A stretch of 13,273 bases of DNA from Clostridiales bacterium (GTDB taxonomy: Bacteria > Bacillota_A > Clostridia > Christensenellales > Christensenellaceae): positions 1-13,273 of the forward strand of contig QANA01000068.1 of NCBI GenBank assembly GCA_003149735.1, in the 5' to 3' direction. A model generated the notes under the pieces. The model made no database searches. It was not told the DNA's origin and saw nothing but the letters and a program-made list of their open reading frames with translations. Below, one piece after another: positions 7,461-13,273 of the stretch. Positions within the stretch are counted from its first letter, which is position 1, and the number at the start of each line of letters is the position of its first letter. The position numbers and the translations under genes were made by a program.

Positions 7461-8477
7461 TTACTCCGCATCTACGAAGGTTGCATCCGCATAAGCTTCA
7501 GGCAATGCAATTTCAAAACGTTCCATGACGCTCTTATTGATAAAAGGCGTGGTTTCGGTAATCGTCTTGACTGCCATCGAGGAAGCATCCGCACCACCCA
7601 AGATTTCCAGCGCCATATCACCGGTTACCCTGCCAAGTGCAATATAATCAAGGCCAATCGATGCCATGCATCCATTCACTACCTGCTCTTCTTCCGACCC
7701 ATAAACCGGGATTCCCGCTGCATTAGCCTGCTCTAATACCACACTCAAGTTATTTACAACGTTATTATCCGTAAAATTGTTGATGCAGTCGACTTTTGCT
7801 GCCAGACTTGCTGCCGCCTGCGGAATATCAGCCGCGCTCTGCACGCCCTGTTCTACAATTTCAATATCTTTTTCTTCTGCAATTTCCTTCAATCTGGCCA
7901 GCTGAGAAACAGAGTTTGCTTCACTGGTAGTATACAATACGCCGATAGAATTCAATCCCGGCTGCATTGCCTGAATCATTTCCACCTGAGCTGCAAGATC
8001 CAGAATATCCGAAGTGCCGGTGCAATTGCCGCCCACCTGCTCCAGAGAATCGACCAAGCCTGCCGCTACGGGATCGGATACTGCACAGAAAACAACGGGA
8101 ATGGTCGTATTCGCTGCCGCAGAATATGCGGAAACAGCAGCCGGTGTAGCAATCGCAATAATCAAATCGTAATTTTTGGAAACCATATTTTTGGCAATGG
8201 TATCGCAGGTTGCCGAATCAAAGTTGCCATCCTGCCGATCGATGGTGATATTCAACTCAGAAGCCTTGAGTGCCTGCTCCACACCTGCAAAGCAGTTGTC
8301 CAGACTCGGGTGGCTGCCAAATTGAATGACCCCTACCGTATAAGCCTTTTCTGAGCTGACAGAGCTCTGCTGACTGCTTACACTGCTCTGCTCTTCCTGC
8401 GTTTTGCTGCAGGAAACCAGCGCTGCTGCAGCCATTACCAATGCCAGTATCAATGCTACAATTCTGTTCCGTTTCAT
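7461..8477 (-). CDS. trpX: ABC transporter substrate-binding lipoprotein, TrpX type
   Basis: A 338-residue lipoprotein expected to be anchored outside the membrane and to capture the substrate. It has a basic start, a hydrophobic stretch and a lipobox LVSC with the lipidated Cys23, then a Ser/Gln linker (residues about 25-43). The mature part has the features of the PF04392/COG2984 binding proteins: YTVGVIQFGSHPSLDNCFAG, an IAIATPAAVSAYSAA segment, IPVVFCAVSDPVAAGLV, GVLYTTSEANS, and VYGSEEEQVVNGCMASIGLDYIALGRVTGDMA, cited here as landmarks. The frame extends six codons upstream to a TTG at 8493-8495, but the ribosome binding site AAGGAG (8487-8492) lies inside that extension, nine bases before the ATG at 8475-8477, so the ATG is the start. 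The Trp T-box in front makes tryptophan the likely ligand. Related proteins also bind tyrosine or other compounds. Confidence 0.9.
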   Translation of the reverse strand: MKRNRIVALILALVMAAAALVSCSKTQEEQSSVSSQQSSVSSEKAYTVGVIQFGSHPSLDNCFAGVEQALKASELNITIDRQDGNFDSATCDTIAKNMVSKNYDLIIAIATPAAVSAYSAAANTTIPVVFCAVSDPVAAGLVDSLEQVGGNCTGTSDILDLAAQVEMIQAMQPGLNSIGVLYTTSEANSVSQLARLKEIAEEKDIEIVEQGVQSAADIPQAAASLAAKVDCINNFTDNNVVNNLSVVLEQANAAGIPVYGSEEEQVVNGCMASIGLDYIALGRVTGDMALEILGGADASSMAVKTITETTPFINKSVMERFEIALPEAYADATFVDAE

Positions 8478-8499
8478 CTTTCTATTCTCCTTCAATTTT

Positions 8500-8791
8500 T
8501 AAAATAAAAAAACTCTTGCCCTATCATAGGACAAGAGTAAACTTGCGGTGCCACCTATGTTCGATCTACTCATAACTGTAATCCAGTCAGAGAAAATCGC
8601 CCTCTGCCATGTACCATCATACATGCGCCGCTATAACGTGCAGCCCACGTCCTGCTTCGGCAATACCTTTTACTGCCTTACAGGCCCTCATGAGTCCATT
8701 CATAAACCGCCCGTTGCCGCTTTTCCACCATCCGCAGCTCTCTTGAAACAAAGACTGATTTACTACTCTTCTCAATCACAGGTTTTTCGTT
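8500..8791 (-). ncRNA. T-box riboswitch leader, tryptophan specific
   Basis: The roughly 290-base leader of trpX has the ordered parts of a T-box. Stem I carries GAAGAGTAGTA (5' side of the specifier loop), the AGAGAG bulge (8743-8738) and a distal loop GGATGGTGGAAAA closed by GCTGC/GCGGC. The specifier loop reads GAA-TGG-A, with the Trp codon TGG at 8698-8696. The T-box sequence AGGTGGCACCGC is at 8556-8545; its acceptor-binding bulge is TGGC (8553-8550). CATAGG (8559-8554) can pair with CCTATG (8530-8525) to form the antiterminator, competing with the terminator at 8512-8538. Known mechanism: uncharged tRNA pairs with the specifier and the bulge, stabilises the antiterminator and allows read-through. 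TGGC pairs with a GCCA end, matching the G discriminator base of bacterial tRNA-Trp. The transcript start near 8791 is inferred from the promoter. Confidence 0.93.
8501..8538 (-). terminator. T-box regulated terminator
   Basis: A 13-base stem (8526-8538 with 8512-8524, one G-U pair) reads ACTCTTGTCCTAT then ATAGGGCAAGAGT on the minus strand and is followed by TTTTTTATTTT. Its 5' arm contains the CCTATG used by the antiterminator, so the two structures exclude each other. It ends 23 bases before the trpX start. Confidence 0.92.
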
Positions 8792-8797
8792 GTGGAA

Positions 8798-8826
8798 ATC
8801 ATACCACCTGTTTTTTAAATTGTCAA
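8798..8826 (-). promoter_or_regulatory. Sigma-A promoter of the Trp T-box operon
   Basis: On the minus strand a consensus -35 TTGACA (8826-8821) and -10 TATGAT (8803-8798) are exactly 17 bases apart. The 30 bases upstream are almost pure A/T and could act as an UP element. The predicted start is near 8791, at the beginning of the T-box. This is the strongest promoter seen in the window, which fits control by termination rather than initiation. Confidence 0.88.
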
Positions 8827-8856
8827 CAATAATTTTTTATTTATTATGTTTTTATA

Positions 8857-8880
8857 TTTTATGCAGTAAGCCGCATAAAA
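8857..8880. repeat. Hairpin between the dehydrogenase gene and the trp promoter
   Basis: TTTTATGC (8857-8864) and GCATAAAA (8873-8880) pair, with one further G-U and one G-C pair closing a four-base loop. It lies 31 bases after the stop of the dehydrogenase gene. No T-run follows on either strand, so it is at best a weak terminator for the upstream two-gene unit. It might instead be an mRNA 3'-end stabiliser. Confidence 0.35.
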
Positions 8881-8910
8881 GTGCCTATTTTTTCTTCGGA
8901 TTGTTTTGCT

Positions 8911-9843
8911 TCATTTTGTCAGCAGAAAACGAGCACAGGCAATATCTTCTGCAGCCAATCCCAGCGCATCAAAAAGAGTGATTTGTTCTCTGCTGCTTCG
9001 CCCGGAAATCCTGCCTCTCAACAATTCGCCAATCGTTCCCCGAATATGCTGCGGCTCAATCAACCCCTCCTGCAGGGGAATCAGATACTCTCCGCTTTCC
9101 TTTCTCAAAGCTTCCATTTGATCCGCATAGACTGATGCTGCCGCAAACAGGGCAGAAGTTATTTCCCGCGTCACCGGAGAACAGATTCCCACTGCATTGA
9201 TATGTGTCCCCGGCTGAATCCATTCCTTTTGCAGATACGGCTGCACAGAGGGCGTCACTGTACAGATGATATCCGCATTCCGCACAGCTTCTTCCACGCT
9301 TTTACAAACCTGTATTGCAACGCCAAATTTTTCCTGCATTTCCTGCCGGTAACGCTGTGCATTCTCCGGAGAAATATCGTAAACATATACTTCCCGAATT
9401 TCTCTCACCAACAGCATCGCTTCCAAATGAGAACGTCCTTGCACCCCTGCGCCAATGATTGCCAGCCGATATGCATCCCTGCGCGCCAGCAGATCAGTTG
9501 CCACACCACTGACTGCGCCGGTGCGTATCTGTGTGATAGCACTGCCATCTGCCATGCCAAGCAGACTTCCATGTTTGTTCTCAAACAGCAAAACATATCC
9601 TTGATGTGAAGGATAAGCCGATACCTGATTGCCCGGAAACACAGTAATCACTTTTGCGCCAAAATAGTCCCCTAAACAGGCCGGCATAAATGCAAACATG
9701 TTTCCTCCCGGCAGAGCCTGAATCGTGCGCAACGGCTGTTGTGCAGTTCCTTCTTCCAGATCCAGCAGCACTTTTCACATCAACCGCATGCATTGTTCCA
9801 TACTCAACTGCTGCAGTACTTCATCCCGTTCCACAATTTTCAT
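8911..9843 (-). CDS. Ornithine cyclodeaminase/mu-crystallin family dehydrogenase, interrupted by in-frame TGA
   Basis: Full-length reading from ATG 9841-9843 gives 310 codons, the usual family size, but codon 23 (9775-9777) is TGA. The reading before it (MKIVERDEVLQQL..ECMRL-like) and after it (KVLLDLEEG..QPLRT) aligns well with the start of family members, so this is one frame broken by a nonsense codon. Without the first 24 codons the product would begin at GTG 9769-9771 (286 residues), which has no ribosome binding site of its own. The rest is intact: GAKVITVFPGN, the DG..ITQIRTGAVSG region, a Rossmann dinucleotide motif IIGAGVQG, HINAVG and a C-terminal GTIGELLRGRISGR. Where ornithine cyclodeaminase has its catalytic Asp (VGAD.P) this protein has VGICSP, so it is more likely a ketimine reductase or amino-acid dehydrogenase type. 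The ATG overlaps the preceding stop as ATGA. Pseudogene, sequence error or reinitiation are all possible. Confidence 0.85.
9775..9777 (-). other. In-frame TGA stop at codon 23 of the dehydrogenase gene
   Basis: The minus strand reads CGG TTG ATG TGA AAA GTG CTG CTG. The frame is otherwise continuous on both sides and protein similarity to the family spans the stop. TGA differs from CGA, AGA and GGA by one base. At least five other genes in the window end in TGA, several in ATGA overlaps, so general reassignment of TGA is excluded. Confidence 0.85.
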
Positions 9844-11057
9844 TTTGTTCTCGCTCCCTCTGTGCTTATCCATCCCCGACGACGGGCAGCCTGTTCCAAT
9901 CTTTGCAGCCCCGCCTGTACATTGGCATGACTGGTTCCCAAATGGATCCGGGCAAAACCTTGCCCTTCTGGCCCATATTTATAGCCCATATCCACACAGA
10001 AAACGGCTTCCTCCATCAAAAAATGTTCCAATTCTGCCTCCGAAAGCCCTAAAGCCCGCCAATCTGTCCAAATCAAATACGCGCAATCATAATGATATAT
10101 TTTTACCTGAGGCATCTGCTCTGCAAAAAACTGTTCTGTCAGAGTAAAATTTTCTTTTACATAAGCAAACAGCCGCTGCAGCCAGGCAAACCCTTCATCG
10201 GAATACCCGCTCAGCAACGCTTCTCGTGCAAAAGGCTCGATACTGCCGCTTCCCCGCTGCTCTGCCCGAAAAACTTCCATAAAGCGCCGCCGCATCTGCT
10301 CATCCGGCAAAATAGCATTCGCCGTATTCAGCCCCGTGATATTAAAAGCTTTGGAAAGCGCATTGATAATCATGCAATGCGGCTGACCATATGCAATAGC
10401 TCCATAATTGGTCATCGGAGATTCCGGGAAGCACAGATCTGCAAATGTTTCGTCTACTATCACCGCCACATTATATTTTTGTGAAAGTACTGCAATGCGT
10501 CTCAAATCCTCCTGTGGCCAGACATGCATAGTCGGGTTATGTGCATTGCACAAAAAAAGCATGGTATTCTGCGGAACACTCATCTTTTTTTCCAGATCAT
10601 CCCAATCAATTAAAAACCGATTAAGACCAATACGCAAAGGACAGCGCACCAACGACCTTCCATTTTCTTCAATCAGCCCTTCGTAAGCTGTATATCCCGG
10701 TGAAAATATGATCACGCCTTCGCCCGGACGGCTGAAAGCCCGCAGTGCCATGGACATAGTGCGCAGCACACCATAAACCGGTATAATCCATTCCTGCTGC
10801 ACCTCCCAATTCCGCCGCTTTTTCATCCAGCTCACAATTGCTTGCAAATAGGTCGGATCATCAGCTACCGTATATCCGCAAAATCCCCGATCGATCAAGC
10901 GTCGAAACGCCCGTTGCATGTGCCTGGGAATTTTGAAATCAGTCTCGGCAAAGGAGAAAGAGGGCACGCCCAACGTTTTTGCCGATTGTGGGCGAAATCT
11001 ATCCCTTCCACTGGCCAGTCCGCGATGATCTATCAACGGCTCAAATTCCTCCCACAT
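9840..11057 (-). CDS. PLP-dependent fold-type I enzyme, MalY/PatB (C-S lyase/aminotransferase) family
   Basis: A 405-residue cytosolic class I/II aminotransferase-fold protein. MalY/PatB members are cystathionine beta-lyases or aminotransferases. Landmarks (numbering from the chosen start) are FAETDFKIP (family: ADMDF), the FCGYT tyrosine (about 62), SPGYTAYEGL, HNPT with Asn174, VDETFADL with the PLP-binding Asp202, INALSKAFNITGL with the Schiff-base Lys236, and FARIHLGTS with the carboxylate-binding Arg near the C-terminus. Several motif positions differ from typical MalY/PatB (HNPTG becomes HNPTM, DEIHADL becomes DETFADL, PSKTFNIAG becomes LSKAFNITG), so the substrate is open. The frame reaches a GTG at 11090, but that lies in the -10 box of the promoter; the ATG at 11055-11057 follows a GGAGGGGG tract and was chosen. 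It is coupled by ATGA to the dehydrogenase gene downstream. Confidence 0.88.
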   Translation of the reverse strand: MWEEFEPLIDHRGLASGRDRFRPQSAKTLGVPSFSFAETDFKIPRHMQRAFRRLIDRGFCGYTVADDPTYLQAIVSWMKKRRNWEVQQEWIIPVYGVLRTMSMALRAFSRPGEGVIIFSPGYTAYEGLIEENGRSLVRCPLRIGLNRFLIDWDDLEKKMSVPQNTMLFLCNAHNPTMHVWPQEDLRRIAVLSQKYNVAVIVDETFADLCFPESPMTNYGAIAYGQPHCMIINALSKAFNITGLNTANAILPDEQMRRRFMEVFRAEQRGSGSIEPFAREALLSGYSDEGFAWLQRLFAYVKENFTLTEQFFAEQMPQVKIYHYDCAYLIWTDWRALGLSEAELEHFLMEEAVFCVDMGYKYGPEGQGFARIHLGTSHANVQAGLQRLEQAARRRGWISTEGARTK

Positions 11058-11066
11058 TTCTCTCTT

Positions 11067-11077
11067 CCCCCTCCTTT
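11067..11077 (-). promoter_or_regulatory. Ribosome binding site deciding the MalY-like start
   Basis: AAAGGAGGGGG on the minus strand lies 9-12 bases before the ATG at 11057. It is downstream of the alternative GTG at 11090, which it therefore cannot serve. Confidence 0.6.
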
Positions 11078-11088
11078 CGTTTTCCTTC

Positions 11089-11117
11089 ACTATAGCAGCT
11101 CACCGCTTATTTCACAA
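11089..11117 (-). promoter_or_regulatory. Promoter of the MalY-like/dehydrogenase operon
   Basis: On the minus strand TTGTGA (11117-11112) and TATAGT (11094-11089) are 17 bases apart, predicting a start near 11082 and a leader of about 25 bases. It is back to back with the esterase promoter; the two -35 boxes are 42 bases apart, close enough for one regulator to affect both. Confidence 0.6.
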
Positions 11118-11159
11118 TATCCAGGTATATTCCTTTGGCAGTCATTTTTTTGTTTCACC

Positions 11160-11188
11160 TTGCCGCCAACTCAAATATTTAGTATAAT
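11160..11188 (+). promoter_or_regulatory. Promoter of the esterase gene
   Basis: TTGCCG (11160-11165) and a perfect TATAAT (11183-11188) are separated by 17 bases, with a predicted start near 11195. The leader is under 30 bases and contains AGGAGG (11211-11216) before the ATG at 11223. Confidence 0.65.
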
Positions 11189-11222
11189 TTTATTATAAAT
11201 TTGCATAAACAGGAGGTCCTTT

Positions 11223-12044
11223 ATGGCTCTGATTCACTGTAATTTCTTTTCCGAAGCATTGCGCATGAATACGGATATTAACGTCATTATTCCCACACCA
11301 CATCCGGTGGAAAATCCGCTCAATCCGGGTAATTATTTCCATGAGGGAGCTAAATATCAGACACTTTATCTGTTACATGGTACTTACGGAGATTATACCG
11401 ATTGGCAGCGCCTTTCTTCCATTGAAAAATATGCGCAATTTGCCAAATTAATGGTTGTTATGCCTTCGGGTGCCAATGCCATGTATCAGGATATGATCTA
11501 TGGTCCGCAATATTTCACTTATCTCACAGAAGAGTTGCCCCGTTATGTACGCACCCTCTTTCCTTCCAGCGAAAAGCGGGAAGATACCTTTATCGGCGGT
11601 CTCTCCATGGGTTCCATGGGCGCCTACAATGCCGGCATTCGTCGTCCTGACGTCTACAGCAAAGTCATCGGTCTTTCCGGCGGCATGAACTTCCTTTCCC
11701 TGAATGGCACCAATGCCAAGGCAGAAGGGCAGGAAGATAGTACCGCTCCCTGGCCTTTCAAAGCGATTCTGCCTCCTCCTTTCGATGGCAAAGGAACCGG
11801 CATGGATGATGAGCCTATTTTACGGGAACATGTAAAAAATGGAGTAGTATTGCCCGATTTCTATCTTGCAGTGGGCACCGAAGATTTTATCTATTCTCTT
11901 TCACAGAAAACCAGAGCTATCATGGCAGAACTGGGGCTCAATTTCACTTATGAAGAAGGTCCCGGCATCCACGATTGGGATTTCTGGGATGAATATATCC
12001 AGCATGCCATTAAGTGGCTGAATTTAAAAAATACTACCGTGTAA
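11223..12044 (+). CDS. EstA/tributyrin esterase-like alpha/beta hydrolase (esterase D family)
   Basis: A 273-residue hydrolase of the putative esterase family (PF00756 group), without signal peptide or membrane segment, so probably cytosolic. It would cleave short-chain acyl or acetyl esters. The likely triad is visible: Ser128 in GLSMG (126-130), Asp221 in GTEDF, and His250 in GIHDWDFWDEYI. The oxyanion strand is YLLHGTYGD (49-57). The overall layout, including the MPSGANAMYQDM segment and the HDWDFWD ending, is that of the Firmicute EstA/tributyrin esterases, which also include deacetylases of sugar esters. The start has AGGAGG six bases upstream. It is the only plus-strand gene, with its own promoter and terminator, and its role with the neighbouring genes is not evident. 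Confidence 0.9.
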   Translation: MALIHCNFFSEALRMNTDINVIIPTPHPVENPLNPGNYFHEGAKYQTLYLLHGTYGDYTDWQRLSSIEKYAQFAKLMVVMPSGANAMYQDMIYGPQYFTYLTEELPRYVRTLFPSSEKREDTFIGGLSMGSMGAYNAGIRRPDVYSKVIGLSGGMNFLSLNGTNAKAEGQEDSTAPWPFKAILPPPFDGKGTGMDDEPILREHVKNGVVLPDFYLAVGTEDFIYSLSQKTRAIMAELGLNFTYEEGPGIHDWDFWDEYIQHAIKWLNLKNTTV

Positions 12045-12047
12045 TAG

Positions 12048-12086
12048 GTATAAAAAAACAGAAGCTTTTGCTTCTGTTTTTTATAC
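12048..12086. terminator. Bidirectional terminator between convergent esterase and nupQ genes
   Basis: GTATAAAAAAACAGAAGC (12048-12065) pairs with GCTTCTGTTTTTTATAC (12070-12086) around TTTT, with one bulged A. The A-run and T-run arms give a U-tract after the GC-containing core on both strands. It lies between the esterase stop (12044) and the nupQ stop (12087), so it serves both. Confidence 0.88.
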
Positions 12087-13067
12087 TTATCGTTCTTCCC
12101 TGAAATAAGGGAGCCCCAGACTGGCCGGAGGCTGATTTTCCTTTTTCTTCCGCAAACTGGTCAAAATCAGTACAATAATCGTCACCACATAAGGCAGCAT
12201 TTTGAAAATTTCCTGTGTGCTGCGCTGCAATCCCGGAATATACAGATACAGAATATATAAGCCACCAAAAAGGATAGACCCCCAAATGGCATTTTTCGGG
12301 CGCCACAGTGCAAAAATAACCAGAGCAATCGCCAGCCAACCTCTATCGCCAAATCCATTATTCGTCCAGGTCCCGCCTGCATACTCCATCACGAAGTACA
12401 AACCGCCCAACCCACAGATTCCTCCGCCCAAACAGGTGGAAAGATATTTATACTTGGTTACATTAATCCCTGCAGCATCTGCTGTAGCCGGGCTCTCTCC
12501 GACTGCCCGCAAATTAAGCCCCTTACGCGTTTTTTGCAAAAACCAAGTAAGAAACAGAGAAAGTAAAATGGCAAGATACGTCAAAAAGCCATAGGAGAAA
12601 AAGATATCCCCTATAATGCCCAGTTCCGAAAGCCAGGGTATTTTAGCCGTATAAGCAGCACTGGTTACAGGCAAAGCGATTTGCCCTACACCGCCTGCCA
12701 ACTGCGAGAGAGAACCGCCAAAAAAGTTTCCCAATCCCACACCAAAAGTCGTCAATGCCAGGCCTGTCACATTTTGATTAGCCCGCAGAGAAATAGTGAG
12801 CACACTGTAAATCAGTCCCCCCAACGCCGCACATAAAAATGCACAAACAAAAGAGATCAATACTGCCACCACGCCATTGGGTTCGGCAACGGAATTTTCA
12901 TAGAGAAATGCACTTACCAGGCCACCGATTCCACCCATATACATCATGCCGGGAACACCCAGGTTAAGATTACCGGATTTTTCCGTCAATATCTCTCCTG
13001 TCGCCCCAAAAAGAATACCGATTCCCTGTGCAATTGCCTTTTGGATAAAGATGATAATCGTACTCAT
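12087..13067 (-). CDS. nupQ: Nucleoside ABC transporter permease, NupQ/YufQ type
   Basis: A 326-residue integral membrane protein with about eight to nine hydrophobic segments, family BPD_transp_2 (COG1079 group). Landmarks are LFGATGEILTEKSGNLNLGVPGM near the start (cited by its core EKSGNLNLG), LRANQNVTGLALTTFGVGL, the coupling segment LRAVGESPATADAAGINV, and RGWLAIALVIFALWRP. These are typical of the second permease of BmpA-type systems that import nucleosides; Bacillus NupQ imports guanosine and related nucleosides. The ATG at 13065-13067 overlaps the preceding permease stop as ATGA and has GGAGG nine bases upstream. The nearby nucleoside-degrading operon on the same strand supports this substrate class. 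Sugar transport by the same family cannot be excluded. Confidence 0.88.
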   Translation of the reverse strand: MSTIIIFIQKAIAQGIGILFGATGEILTEKSGNLNLGVPGMMYMGGIGGLVSAFLYENSVAEPNGVVAVLISFVCAFLCAALGGLIYSVLTISLRANQNVTGLALTTFGVGLGNFFGGSLSQLAGGVGQIALPVTSAAYTAKIPWLSELGIIGDIFFSYGFLTYLAILLSLFLTWFLQKTRKGLNLRAVGESPATADAAGINVTKYKYLSTCLGGGICGLGGLYFVMEYAGGTWTNNGFGDRGWLAIALVIFALWRPKNAIWGSILFGGLYILYLYIPGLQRSTQEIFKMLPYVVTIIVLILTSLRKKKENQPPASLGLPYFREER

Positions 13068-13273
13068 TGTGCCGAGCCTCCTTTTTTGCCGTGGTTTCTG
13101 CTGACTTTATAATTGATAAAGAATTCACAGCCTAAGATAAAGAACAAAATAATCCCAGTGAGAACATCCGAAGCGGATTCATTGAGATTAAATTGAGAAG
13201 CAATCTGGATAGCTCCCTTTTCCATAAATACCAGAAGAAAAGATACCAGCATCATAACAAAGGCATTAAATTT
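13064..13273 (-). CDS. nupP: Nucleoside ABC transporter permease, NupP/YufP type, C-terminal end only
   Basis: The last 69 codons of a permease whose start lies beyond the right edge. The frame stays open to 13273 with no stop, so methionines at 13255 and 13252 are internal, not starts. The visible part has a hydrophobic segment (MLVSFLLVFMEKGA), a loop with the family-like GAIQIASQFNLNESASDVL stretch, a second segment (GIILFFILGCEFFINY) and a basic tail. This is the ending expected of the first permease (COG4603, YufP/NupP) in BmpA-type systems. It overlaps nupQ by ATGA. A binding protein and ATPase gene would be expected further right. Confidence 0.75.
   Translation of the reverse strand, partial: KFNAFVMMLVSFLLVFMEKGAIQIASQFNLNESASDVLTGIILFFILGCEFFINYKVSRNHGKKGGSAQ

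Noticed and set aside
8803..8810. Second T-box-like motif AGGTGGTA
   Set aside because: It lies in the promoter spacer and -10 box, upstream of the predicted transcript start, with no stem I or terminator arranged for it.
8857..8880. Canonical terminator for the dehydrogenase gene
   Set aside because: The hairpin is real, but neither strand has a T-run after it, so it is listed only as an inverted repeat.
9775..9777. TGA read as selenocysteine, tryptophan or glycine
   Set aside because: TGA ends several genes here at ATGA overlaps, so the code is standard. I saw no convincing SECIS-like hairpin just downstream, and the aligned position in the family is not Cys.

Overview
The window looks like a chromosomal segment from a low-to-moderate GC Firmicute, most likely a gut-type Clostridia. 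The evidence is a T-box riboswitch, strong AAGGAGG-type ribosome binding sites, many ATGA start/stop overlaps, a Clostridia-style secreted protein with InlB-type repeats, and nucleoside genes closest to Bacillus/Clostridium forms. No phage, insertion sequence, CRISPR array, rRNA or tRNA gene was seen. Almost everything is on the minus strand, so transcription runs right to left; the one exception is a plus-strand esterase.

From the right edge leftwards: (1) 13273-12087 holds the end of one nucleoside-type ABC permease (nupP-like, cut by the window) and a complete second permease (nupQ-like), overlapping by ATGA. (2) A bidirectional terminator (12048-12086) separates them from a convergent plus-strand EstA-type esterase (11223-12044). 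(3) Divergent from the esterase, with its own promoter, is a two-gene unit: a MalY/PatB-like PLP enzyme (9840-11057) coupled by ATGA to an ornithine cyclodeaminase/mu-crystallin family dehydrogenase. The latter carries an in-frame TGA at codon 23. (4) A textbook promoter (TTGACA-17-TATGAT) drives a T-box leader (8500-8791) with a TGG (Trp) specifier, followed by a lipoprotein/permease/ATPase transporter (trpX-trpY-trpZ type, 8477-5677). An internal hairpin lies between the first two genes. (5) After a terminator, a compact nucleoside salvage/catabolism operon runs deoD-deoB-cdd-pdp-udk (5420-1162), ending at a strong terminator. (6) The left edge carries the first 323 codons of a secreted protein with InlB/Listeria-Bacteroides-type repeats, cut by the window.

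The two themes are nucleoside use and amino-acid use. The nup permeases would bring nucleosides in; Cdd deaminates cytidine, Pdp and DeoD phosphorolyse pyrimidine and purine nucleosides, DeoB turns the sugar-1-phosphate into the 5-phosphate, and Udk rescues uridine/cytidine to the nucleotide. The T-box operon should be switched on when tRNA-Trp is uncharged, so the transporter most likely imports tryptophan. I see no clearly new multi-gene system. The points most worth a second look are the nonsense codon in the dehydrogenase gene, the unusual PLP enzyme/dehydrogenase pair, the Trp T-box with matching specifier and acceptor-binding bases, and palindromes in front of deoD.
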